Of a stretch of 64,000 bases of DNA, positions 15,203 through 23,345 are shown in pieces; within the stretch, counting starts at the first letter, position 1, and every line of letters starts with the position of its first letter. This stretch comes from Streptomyces nymphaeiformis (GTDB lineage: Bacteria; Actinomycetota; Actinomycetes; Streptomycetales; Streptomycetaceae): positions 248,001 to 312,000 of the forward strand of contig NZ_JACHJY010000009.1 of assembly GCF_014203895.1 (NCBI RefSeq), written 5' to 3'. Below the pieces are notes generated by a model. That model worked only from the letters and a program-made list of their open reading frames with translations. It ran no database searches and was not told the DNA's origin. The translations under genes and the position numbers were made by a program.

Positions 15203-18200
15203 TCCTCCTCACCGCCCCGGTCGCGGCGGTACGGCTCGTCGTCGGCGGAACGGTCGCGGCGGTACGGCCCGTCGTCGGCGGACCGGAAGTCGGCGCCGTG
15301 GTCCGCCTCGTACTCGTCCTCGTACTCCCCGTCGTACTGCTCTTCCTCCTCGGGCCCGAGGTCCGGCTCGGGCTCCAGCTCCCAGTCCCCTTCGTAGGCG
15401 GACGGGGCCGGGGAGGGCGGCGTGCGGTGGGGGTACGCGGAACGCGGGTCGCGCGGGGCCTCGTCCTCGTACCGGGCGCCGTACCCGTACCCGTCACCGT
15501 CTTCGTACCGGGGCCGGATCCGGGGCCCCGGTTCCTGCCGGGCCCTCGGGACGGGGCCGGGACGCCGGTCCTGCGGACGGCCGGGCGTCTTCCCCTGCCC
15601 GTGGCCCTGGCCCTGCCCCTGGCGCGGTGCGTGCCGTTCGTACAGGGCGCGGAGGTTCGCCCGGGTCGCGCGGGCCGCGCTCGGGAAGCGCATGGCGAGG
15701 GCGCCCGGGTAGGTGACCTCCCAGAAGTGGCGGAGCGGGGCCAGCCACTCGCTGTCCGCCGGGCCGTACTCGGCGGCGATCCGGTCGATCAGGCGGAGCT
15801 GGCGCGGGGCGACCTGCTCGACGAAGTGGCTGAAGAGCGGCGACGGGGGCGCCGGTACCTGGGCGAGGCCCTTGGGCAGGGCGCGCATGAGGCGTTCGCA
15901 GAACTGCTCGATGATCTGCCCCTCGTCGAGCAGCGCCCAGCGTTCGTACGCGCGCAGCAGCCCCGTCCAGCTGGACAGCGAGCCGTCGAAGCCCTCCAGG
16001 CGCAGCGACATGGTCGCGGACTCGCCGTCCTGGAGGCTGATCCGGACGAGGTGGGGCGAGTCGGCCGGACCCACGGCGGCGATGTGGCCGTTCCACATGG
16101 CGCAGAGCAGCCGGTGGAGGATGCGCTGCCGGTCCTCCTCGGTGGAGACGAGCCAGTCGTCCTGGTAGCCGAGCCGCTGGCGCCAGTGCAGGAAGTCGTC
16201 CTCGCCGCCGGCGTCGCGGGCCTCGGACCAGAGGCTGAGGACGCCGCGGACCTCGGAGATGTCGGTGAGGTTCATGCCGCTGCGGAAGAAGACGACGGTG
16301 ATGGAGTCGGTGTCGACGGCCCGGCATTCGGGGACCACCCGGGCGGGCAGGTTGAGTTCCTGCCCGAGGAAGTCGGAGGCGCGGCCGTCCGACTCGCTGG
16401 CCGGGTGCACGATGAGGATCTTCAGCGGGCCGCTGCCGTCGGGGACGAAGCCGACGGGGATGAGTCCGGCGAGCCGGGAGCGGAACTGGTCGAGCCAGCG
16501 CGGGTCGACCTTCGCCTCGGCGGTCTCGTCGCCCGCGGCGGCGCGGAGCAGCAGTTCCATGGAGGGCAGCAGGGGGCGGGCGAAGACGTCCTCGTTGGCC
16601 TCGCCGAACAGGCGCTTGACCCGCCGCTCGACGACCTGCTTGATCTCCTTCACGGCCGCCCCGGGGCGCAGGACCGCGTCGAGGGCGCGCCGCCAGTCGT
16701 CGGGCCCGACGAGCCGGTCGAGGAGGGTCGCCGCGTCGGTGGTCTCGGGGAGGCCCATGCTCTGGGCGAGGCGGTCGACGACGTCGTCGTAGAAGGCGCG
16801 CAGGGTGTTCTGCGGGGGCAGCAGATAGGCGATGCCCGCGCGGTCGTCGCGGTAGAGCTCGCGGCGGCGGTCGGCGAAGGACTTGGACTCGTCCTGTTCG
16901 TGTGCGCGGAGCACCTTGGTGAGTTCGGCGACCTCGGCGGTGACGCGGTTGAGGGAGGGCCGCCACTGGCTCTCTCCGGCCTGCCAGCCGCGGTGCCAGA
17001 GGACGCGGGCCCGCCACTGGTACCAGGCCTGCTGGGCGGCGAGGGTGTCCTGGACGTCGGGGTCGGTCCAGCGGGCGGGTACGACTCCGCCGACGCTTCG
17101 TTTGATGTGGGGGATGTTGGGGGCGGCGGTCTGGACGTTCGGGGGCCGTTCGGGGTCGTTGCGCCGGTTGTCGAGCATGCCGGTGAAGCCCTCCCTGGCC
17201 ACCCGGTCGGGGTGGCCGGGGAGTCCGGCGAGGACGGTTTCGAGCTGGAACGGGCCGATGAGGCCGAGGAGTTCGCGGGTGCCCCCGCCCGGCCTGAAGT
17301 CCTCGGTGAGGCGCGGGATCTCGCGGGAGAGGTGGACGTCGAGGCGCTGGAGGGAGTCCTCCATGTCGTTGAGCCGCTGCCGGAGTTCCTGGGTGATGTC
17401 CCGGCTGCCGCGCGGGAGTTGCTCGGGCAGCGGGACGTCGGGGGCCTCGCGGCTCCAGAGGCGTCCGATGCCGGAGCGGGTGAAGAGGTCGCGGACGAGG
17501 TCCTGTCCGTCGCGGGCGGGCCGCCGGGCGCGTTCGGACATGCCGCGGACGGCCTGGGCGAGGAGGCGGGCGGCGACGATCTCGGCGAGGTCGTCGACGG
17601 GGACGGTGAGGGAGGCGGCGAGGCTGGTGGACATGCCCCGGTAGCCGATGCCGGTACGGGCCGGGGTGGCGCGTTCGACGCTCCTGTTGATGAAGCTGGC
17701 GGCGAAGGACTGGTAGTCGTCCTCCGCGCGGGTCACCGAACCGTTGTCGAGTTCGGTGCCGATCAGCGACATCACCATGGCGGTGATGGAGCGGCGGAGG
17801 TCCTCGGCGCCGATGACGGCCGGCTTGGAGAAGAGGAAGGCGGTCTGCATGGTGGCGGGGCGCAGGGCGACGACCCCGTGGTTGGGGTAGGTGACGCTGA
17901 GCCGGCCGCGCTCCTCGACGTCGCCGACGGTGTCGAGGGCGTTGGGCACGTTCTGGTCGTCGACGAGCCGGGAGAGGTCCACGAGGGCGCGGGCGGCGTT
18001 GAGTTCGGCCTCGCGGCCGCCGCCCGCCTCCGGCGGGAAGGCGGAGGGCATGACGACGAGGGGGTAGATCTTGACGCCGGGCACGTTGGCGTTGCGGAAC
18101 TCGTGCCCGATGAGGTGGATGAAGTCGTAGAAGATGCCGGCGCCGGTGCCGCCGGCGACGGAGAAGGCGACGAAGACGTCGCAGCCCCGGATGCGGCCGC

Positions 18201-18738
18201 CGCCGACCCGCTTGAGGTCGCCCGCCGCCTGTCCGATGGCGCCGATCGCCGCGCGGAGCTGCTGCAGGACGGGGCCCAGGCCGGAGCGCATGGTCGCGAA
18301 GAGTGCGGCGCGTCCGACGGTCGGCAGCTGGCCGGCGCCGCTGTTGAGGGGGGCGACGCGCGGCTGGCGGGCCTGCGGAGGCAGCCAGAGCCGGGTCTCC
18401 TCGTGGACGGAGACCCGCAGCATGCGGGTCACCTCGGGCGAGGAGTCGAAGTCGGTGGGCAGCAGGTCGCGGACCATGCGGGAGGTCCGGCCGAAGGCGG
18501 CGCCCTCGGCGCCCCTGGCCCGGAACTGGGGGTAGCCGAGCAGTTCGCCCTCGCTGAAGTCGGCGTAGACGAACTGGAGGCAGTCGGGCAGCTGGAAGGG
18601 CAGCCGGCGGCCGCCGTCGACGAGGTCGGTGCCGTCGGGTCCGCAGAGTTCCCTGCGGAGCTGTCGTTCGAGCTCGCTGCCGATCTTTCCGCCGGTGCCG
18701 CCGAGTCCGACGAAGAGCATGGGCTGGTAGATCTTCAT
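15199..18738 (-). CDS. Tubulin-like protein (Tubulin_2 type), GTP-binding
   Basis: The 1179-residue protein begins with a nucleotide-binding GLGGTGGKIG at residues 11-20. Near residue 195 it has the tubulin/FtsZ-type signature VAGGTGAGIFYDF (compare GGGTGTG). This pattern marks the large bacterial tubulin-like family often annotated 'tubulin-like doman-containing protein'. The remaining 700 residues are mostly helical, and the C-terminal 130 residues are acidic, Tyr/Arg-rich and repetitive. The start ATG 18738 has AGGAGAG at good spacing. It may polymerise or act as a nucleotide-dependent scaffold; the family has no settled function. The 22-bp gap to the vWA gene is the only real spacing in this part of the operon. 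Confidence 0.8.
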   Translation of the reverse strand: MKIYQPMLFVGLGGTGGKIGSELERQLRRELCGPDGTDLVDGGRRLPFQLPDCLQFVYADFSEGELLGYPQFRARGAEGAAFGRTSRMVRDLLPTDFDSSPEVTRMLRVSVHEETRLWLPPQARQPRVAPLNSGAGQLPTVGRAALFATMRSGLGPVLQQLRAAIGAIGQAAGDLKRVGGGRIRGCDVFVAFSVAGGTGAGIFYDFIHLIGHEFRNANVPGVKIYPLVVMPSAFPPEAGGGREAELNAARALVDLSRLVDDQNVPNALDTVGDVEERGRLSVTYPNHGVVALRPATMQTAFLFSKPAVIGAEDLRRSITAMVMSLIGTELDNGSVTRAEDDYQSFAASFINRSVERATPARTGIGYRGMSTSLAASLTVPVDDLAEIVAARLLAQAVRGMSERARRPARDGQDLVRDLFTRSGIGRLWSREAPDVPLPEQLPRGSRDITQELRQRLNDMEDSLQRLDVHLSREIPRLTEDFRPGGGTRELLGLIGPFQLETVLAGLPGHPDRVAREGFTGMLDNRRNDPERPPNVQTAAPNIPHIKRSVGGVVPARWTDPDVQDTLAAQQAWYQWRARVLWHRGWQAGESQWRPSLNRVTAEVAELTKVLRAHEQDESKSFADRRRELYRDDRAGIAYLLPPQNTLRAFYDDVVDRLAQSMGLPETTDAATLLDRLVGPDDWRRALDAVLRPGAAVKEIKQVVERRVKRLFGEANEDVFARPLLPSMELLLRAAAGDETAEAKVDPRWLDQFRSRLAGLIPVGFVPDGSGPLKILIVHPASESDGRASDFLGQELNLPARVVPECRAVDTDSITVVFFRSGMNLTDISEVRGVLSLWSEARDAGGEDDFLHWRQRLGYQDDWLVSTEEDRQRILHRLLCAMWNGHIAAVGPADSPHLVRISLQDGESATMSLRLEGFDGSLSSWTGLLRAYERWALLDEGQIIEQFCERLMRALPKGLAQVPAPPSPLFSHFVEQVAPRQLRLIDRIAAEYGPADSEWLAPLRHFWEVTYPGALAMRFPSAARATRANLRALYERHAPRQGQGQGHGQGKTPGRPQDRRPGPVPRARQEPGPRIRPRYEDGDGYGYGARYEDEAPRDPRSAYPHRTPPSPAPSAYEGDWELEPEPDLGPEEEEQYDGEYEDEYEADHGADFRSADDGPYRRDRSADDEPYRRDRGGEEE
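15218..15283. repeat. Two tandem 33-bp repeats at the 3' end of the tubulin-like gene
   Basis: The copies 15218-15250 and 15251-15283 differ at only a few bases. They encode two 11-residue units (SADDGPYRRDR and SADDEPYRRDR) in the charged C-terminal tail. Confidence 0.9.
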
Positions 18739-18760
18739 GTCGTCTCTCCTCGGTGCCCGT

Positions 18761-21175
18761 TCAGAAGTTGACGTCGTAGGTGTCGGACCCGCCGGACCCG
18801 CCCGCCCCGGAGGGGGAACCGGTGCCGGGGCCGGAGCCAGGACCGGTGCCGGGACCGGTGCCGGTGCCGGTGCCGGGGTCCGTGCCGGGACCGGTGCCGC
18901 CGCCGCGTCCGGTGCCGGGGTCGGGCCTCCTTGGGGGACGGCTCCTCCGCGGAGGGGACACGCGCCCGCCCCGTACGACGAGTTCGTGCTCGCCCAGGCC
19001 GATCGGCTCACCGGCCCTGACCGGCACCTGGCGGCCACCCCGGGGGCGCAGCAGCAGCTCGCCGGAGCTGGTGCGGCGCAGCACGTGGGCGGTGGAGGCG
19101 GCCGTGCCGCGGACGCTGCGGAGCGTGGGCGGCCCCCCGTACGGCTCGTCGACGGTGAAGGCGAAGGTGCCGCCCTCGCTCTGTCCCCTGCGGATGGTCA
19201 GCGCGTACAGGGAGCGGCCGTCGTCGCGCAGTTCGAGGGTGGTCCCGGTGAGGTCGCGACGGCGGATCCCGGCGAGGATCCGGATCCCGACGAGGGTGGC
19301 GAGGACCAGGAGGGCGACGGCGCCGCCGGTGACGGCCTTCCACCAGCGGTCCCACCAGGTGGGCGGCGCCACCACGAGGACGTCGAGGAAGGCCGTGTCG
19401 AGGACGGTGTCGCCGTCGCCGGTGTCCACGACCGCGACCTGCCCGCCGAGTTCGCCCAGGGCCGTACCGTCGGCGACGGTCACCGTGAAGGGGATGCGGG
19501 TGCTCTTGCCCGCGGCCGCCGTGACGGACGTCGGGGCGACGGTCAGCTCGGCGCCGGGCGCCTGGTCCTGGAGGGCGAGCCGCAGGGTGTGCGGGGCGGA
19601 GTCGTTGTTGGTGAGGTCGAGGGTGCCGTGGACGGTGTCGCCCGGGTGCACGGTGGCGCGGTCGACGACGAGCCCCGCGGTCAGCACCGGCACGTCCGCG
19701 CCGCGCCGGGCGTGCACCGGGCGCCGGTCGGAGGTGATGCCGGGCGCCGCCATGCGCGTGACGAGCTCCAGGTCGCCGGTGGCACCGGCGGGCAGGGTGA
19801 ACGTGCCGGTGAAGCGGACGTCCCCGGCCTTGCGGTCGGGCGCCCGCCCGTCGTCGGCGAGCCGGAAGGTGAAGGGCTCGAAGCCCGCGCCGGCGACCTC
19901 GGCGGAGGCCGTGAGATCGGCCAGCTGCCGCGGATCGGTGATGACGACCCCGCGCCGGGTCTGCATCCGCACCTGCACGGTGACCTTCTCGCCCGCGCGC
20001 GGGGACGCCGGGTCGAGGGTGACGTCGGAGCGGAGGCGGCCCTGCCAGATGGCGCGGACGGCGACCTCCCGGTCGCGGTGGCCCTCCGGCGCCTCGATGT
20101 GCACGCGCCAGCGGCCGGGCAGCGGGTCCTTCACGCGCAGCGCCTCGACCGGCCCGTCCTGGCCGCTCACCTCGAAGGTCGAGCCGTCGAACTCGCCCCG
20201 CACGGGCACCTTGCGGCCCGCCGGGTCGTAGTAGGTGACCCGCACCTTCGGGTCGTGCTTGGCGACGGTGAGGGAGCCGTCGGTGGCGATGGGCGGGATG
20301 GTCACCGTCAGGTCGGCCGGCGGCTTCCCGACGGTGCCCTGCGCGATCCGGGCGCAGCGGGCGGCGGCGAAGGTCTCCTGGAGCGCCTTGTCGATCTCGG
20401 CGGAGGTGCCGACGACCCGCATGCGGGGGACGGAGCCGGGGATGTCGGAGCAGGCGCCCCGGTAGCCGCCCTCGGCCATCGCGGTGAGCGCGGAGCGGTC
20501 GATCTCGCTGCCGAAGCCGAGCGGCCAGATCTGGACGCCGGCCGCCCGGGCGCGGGCGAGCTCCTCGGTGAGCCGCCGCGCCCCGTTGGACTGGCGGGTG
20601 TCCCGGTCGGTGCCGTACTCGGGGCTGTCGGCGACGTCCAGCTTGCCGTCGGTGAGCAGGAAGATCACCTTGGGCACGGCCGGGGTCTTCGCCCCGCCGG
20701 CCTCGGTGAGGCGGGTGACGGCCTGCCGGACGGCGGCCGGGAAGTCGGTGCCGGGGCCCATGCGGGCGGCGTCGCGGCGGCCGAGCTGCTGGACGCACGC
20801 GCTGAGCCGCTCGCGGCCGGCCGCGTCGGCGACGGTCAGCGGGCAGACCTCGCGCACGGGCGACTGGCCGGCCTTCTCGGAGCTGCCGAAGCCGATGATC
20901 GTGGCCCGGGAGCGCTCCGATATCTCGCCCTGGCTGAGCAGCGCGGCCGCCTCCGTCTCGCGCGCGAGGTCCTTCTCGGCCAGGCTCGCCGACTGGTCGA
21001 CGACGACGGCGAAGTCGAGCGGATCGGGGCCTTCGGCGGGATCGGCGGCCGTACGCGTCACGCCCGCGGCACCGGTGGCGGCCGCGGGTGCCGTGAGCGG
21101 GCCGGGGAGCGCGAGGAGCACCCCGGCGAGGAGCAGGGCGCTCCCCTTGTTGGTCCAGTGCATCTTCTCTCTCAC
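18761..21175 (-). CDS. Membrane-anchored vWA-domain protein with cytosolic tail
   Basis: An N-terminal signal peptide (about residues 8-34, ALLLAGVLLALPG with a following AAA) exports a von Willebrand A domain. Its MIDAS is complete: DQSAS at 60-64, the Thr in GPGTDF, and the Asp in LLTDGKLD. Ig-like beta domains follow, then one membrane helix near 612-636. A cytosolic part of 150 residues reads as a beta-sandwich (possibly FHA-like) and ends in a Gly/Thr/Pro repeat tail. The topology therefore puts the metal-dependent binding face outside the cell. GTG 21175 is chosen because it overlaps the previous stop (GTGA); ATG 21163 is the alternative. It could be a surface sensor for the operon. Confidence 0.8.
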   Translation of the reverse strand: MREKMHWTNKGSALLLAGVLLALPGPLTAPAAATGAAGVTRTAADPAEGPDPLDFAVVVDQSASLAEKDLARETEAAALLSQGEISERSRATIIGFGSSEKAGQSPVREVCPLTVADAAGRERLSACVQQLGRRDAARMGPGTDFPAAVRQAVTRLTEAGGAKTPAVPKVIFLLTDGKLDVADSPEYGTDRDTRQSNGARRLTEELARARAAGVQIWPLGFGSEIDRSALTAMAEGGYRGACSDIPGSVPRMRVVGTSAEIDKALQETFAAARCARIAQGTVGKPPADLTVTIPPIATDGSLTVAKHDPKVRVTYYDPAGRKVPVRGEFDGSTFEVSGQDGPVEALRVKDPLPGRWRVHIEAPEGHRDREVAVRAIWQGRLRSDVTLDPASPRAGEKVTVQVRMQTRRGVVITDPRQLADLTASAEVAGAGFEPFTFRLADDGRAPDRKAGDVRFTGTFTLPAGATGDLELVTRMAAPGITSDRRPVHARRGADVPVLTAGLVVDRATVHPGDTVHGTLDLTNNDSAPHTLRLALQDQAPGAELTVAPTSVTAAAGKSTRIPFTVTVADGTALGELGGQVAVVDTGDGDTVLDTAFLDVLVVAPPTWWDRWWKAVTGGAVALLVLATLVGIRILAGIRRRDLTGTTLELRDDGRSLYALTIRRGQSEGGTFAFTVDEPYGGPPTLRSVRGTAASTAHVLRRTSSGELLLRPRGGRQVPVRAGEPIGLGEHELVVRGGRVSPPRRSRPPRRPDPGTGRGGGTGPGTDPGTGTGTGPGTGPGSGPGTGSPSGAGGSGGSDTYDVNF

Positions 21176-21696
21176 CACAGTTCGCTGAAGAGGGCCAGGA
21201 GGGCGCCGAGCGCGAGCGCGGACACGCCCAGGCGCAGCCACCGGTACTTCGCCGCGAGCACGAGCCCGTGCACGCCGGCCTGTTCGAGGAGCCAGTCGGT
21301 GGCGTCCGCGCCGGACGCGCCGAGCTGTTCCCGCAGCGCGGCCGCGGACGGACCGGCCGTCAGCTCGCGCAGGAACGTGCGGTCCGCGCCGATCCGGGTG
21401 CGCGGCAGCACCACCGAGACGAGCATCAGGACCCCGGCCGTCCACAGCGCGCCCGCCGCGAGGAGGAACGCGAGCCCCGTGCCGGTGGTGGGCAGCGGGG
21501 CGCGGTCGCCGGAGAACACGACCGCGAGGAAGGCGAGGGCGCCGGAGAGCAGGATCGCGGCCTTGGTGTCGGCCCGGCCGATGTCCTCGCGGACGGTGGA
21601 GAGGAGCCGCTCGGCCATGTACCGCATCTCCGCGGGCGGTACGGGGGCGGGCACGGGCAGGGGTACCGGCACGGGGGCCTGGTTCGGCGTGCTCAT
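21172..21696 (-). CDS. Pycsar-effector-like membrane protein (PycTM family)
   Basis: The 174-residue protein begins with a Pro/Val-rich stretch, then 'AERLLSTVREDIGRADTKAAILL', the hallmark of PycTM-type effectors. Membrane helices follow at about 47-64 and 74-97. A cytosolic linker and a last helix opened by 'AAKYRWLRLGV' (about 150-172) complete the fold. In Pycsar anti-phage systems a cyclase makes cCMP or cUMP and PycTM then damages the membrane. A class III cyclase gene sits three genes upstream in the same operon, which supports this reading, but ligand and lethality are inference. The start ATG 21696 overlaps the SPFH gene's stop (ATGA), and its stop overlaps the vWA start. Confidence 0.75.
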   Translation of the reverse strand: MSTPNQAPVPVPLPVPAPVPPAEMRYMAERLLSTVREDIGRADTKAAILLSGALAFLAVVFSGDRAPLPTTGTGLAFLLAAGALWTAGVLMLVSVVLPRTRIGADRTFLRELTAGPSAAALREQLGASGADATDWLLEQAGVHGLVLAAKYRWLRLGVSALALGALLALFSELW

Positions 21697-23345
21697 TCGT
21701 CGTCCCAGTCGTCGAAGTCGGAGCTGGGCCGGGCGGGCCGGGAGGTCCGGCGCGGCCGGTCGCCGCGCTCGCGGTCGTACGGGTCGTCGCGGTCGTACCG
21801 GTCGTTCCGCTCGTACGCGTCGGGCTCGTAGCGGTCGCGGCCGTCGTCGAAGCCCTCGTCCCGGCGGCCCCGCGACCGCCCCCGGTCCCGGTCCCTCTCG
21901 CGCTCCCGTTCGCGTTCCCTCTCCCGTTCGGAGCGCGACTCGACGCGGGTCGGCTCGTAGACCCGGGGGTCGCGCGGGGCCGGGCCGTGCTCCTCGTCGC
22001 CGCGCCCGCGCCGGGCGTCCCGGGGGTCGTCGTCCCAGTCCGGGGCGCTCGGCTCCGGGGAGGCCTCCTCCAGGGCGCGCCGGCCCCGCGAGGGGTCGCC
22101 CGGGCGGTCTCCCGGGCGGTCTCCCGAGGGGTCTCCGGAGGGGTTGAGGACCCGGTCGGTGATGCCGCCGAGGACGGTGCCGGTCTGGGACCGCAGGTAC
22201 ATGAGGACCTGGTACATCTGCTCGCCGATGTCGTGCCGTTCCAGGACACCGGTGTCCAGGAGCCGGTTGAAGACCCGCAGGTAGTCGTCCTGGCCCTCGC
22301 GCCGCTCCCGCTGGAGCTGGGTGCGGATCTCCCACTGCTTGTCGGGGTTCATCGCCATGTGGTGGGCGATCTGCGCCAGGTCGCCGCGCCGGAAGAGGGC
22401 CTCCATCTCGCGGGCGCGCTCGGCGACGAGCGCGCGGTCGGCCGCCTCCCTGCGCCGCTCGGCCTCGGCGACCCGCTCGTCGGCCTCCATGGTGACGCCG
22501 ACCCGGTCGCGCCGGGAGACCTCGGCCTTGACGGAGTCGTCGAGGTCGATGAAGACGAGGACCCGGGTCCGCAGCCCGATGTCCCGGCCGAAGCTGAGCC
22601 GCCCGGCGGCGAGTTCCTCGCGCACGGCCTCGTCGGCGCGCTGCGCCTCGGTGATCCGGAAGCGCCGGGAGAGCCTGCGCAGCCCGTCGAGCAGTTCGTC
22701 GTGGAGCAGCTCGGCGACGTCCTCGACCTGCTCCTGGACGACGAGGTGCGGGTCGGTCACCGCCCACTGGACCTTCGCGACGGCCTCGAAGAAGACGCCG
22801 TCGCCGGCGGCCGGCAGCTGGAGCCGGAACTCGGTGACGTTGCGGCCGAGCCGCACCTCGAAGACGGTGTACGGGGAGCCGAACATGGGCTTGTCGACGT
22901 CCTCTACGCGGTCCGGCCAGACCACCCGGTGGCCGCCGTTGCGGTAGAGCAGCACGGCCGCGACCCGGCCGCTCCGGCGGCGGTACGGGGGCGCGTACTC
23001 GCCGATGAGGGGGCCGCGCGGCCGCCCGGAGGCCGCGGACCGGCCGTCGGCGGCCGGGCGCCGCCGCCCCGGGTCCCGCGGCTGCTCCTCCTCGTCCCGC
23101 GCGCGGTCGAGGTCGAGGTCCGGGTCCTCGTCCCCGTCTCGGCCGCCGGAGTGCTGCCCGCCGTTCTGGCCTTCGTACGGCCGGCGGTCGCGCTGCTCTT
23201 CGTACCGCTGCCGGCCCTGTCCCTCGTACCGTTGCCGCTCCCGGCCGTCGCGTGCCTCGTACCGCTGCCGGTCGTCGTGGTCCCGGTCGTCCCAGCGGGC
23301 CCGCTCGTCCGGCCGCGCGTTCCTGTTCTGCTCGGGCCCGGTCAT
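21693..23345 (-). CDS. SPFH/stomatin-like protein with long charged tails
   Basis: Of 550 residues, only about 120-380 look folded. This core ('VFEVRLGRNVTEFRLQLP', 'VAKVQWAVTDPHLVV', then a long helix rich in Arg, Glu and Ala) resembles the SPFH/band-7 domain, which forms membrane-associated oligomers. The N-terminal 115 residues and C-terminal 160 residues are low-complexity, rich in Arg, Asp, Glu and Tyr, including runs of alternating Arg-Glu and (GDRP)n units. No clear transmembrane helix is seen. The start ATG 23345 overlaps the NTPase stop. It lies directly before the PycTM-like gene and may organise membrane domains for it. The SPFH call rests on strand/helix pattern and is moderate. 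Confidence 0.55.
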   Translation of the reverse strand: MTGPEQNRNARPDERARWDDRDHDDRQRYEARDGRERQRYEGQGRQRYEEQRDRRPYEGQNGGQHSGGRDGDEDPDLDLDRARDEEEQPRDPGRRRPAADGRSAASGRPRGPLIGEYAPPYRRRSGRVAAVLLYRNGGHRVVWPDRVEDVDKPMFGSPYTVFEVRLGRNVTEFRLQLPAAGDGVFFEAVAKVQWAVTDPHLVVQEQVEDVAELLHDELLDGLRRLSRRFRITEAQRADEAVREELAAGRLSFGRDIGLRTRVLVFIDLDDSVKAEVSRRDRVGVTMEADERVAEAERRREAADRALVAERAREMEALFRRGDLAQIAHHMAMNPDKQWEIRTQLQRERREGQDDYLRVFNRLLDTGVLERHDIGEQMYQVLMYLRSQTGTVLGGITDRVLNPSGDPSGDRPGDRPGDPSRGRRALEEASPEPSAPDWDDDPRDARRGRGDEEHGPAPRDPRVYEPTRVESRSERERERERERERDRDRGRSRGRRDEGFDDGRDRYEPDAYERNDRYDRDDPYDRERGDRPRRTSRPARPSSDFDDWDDE

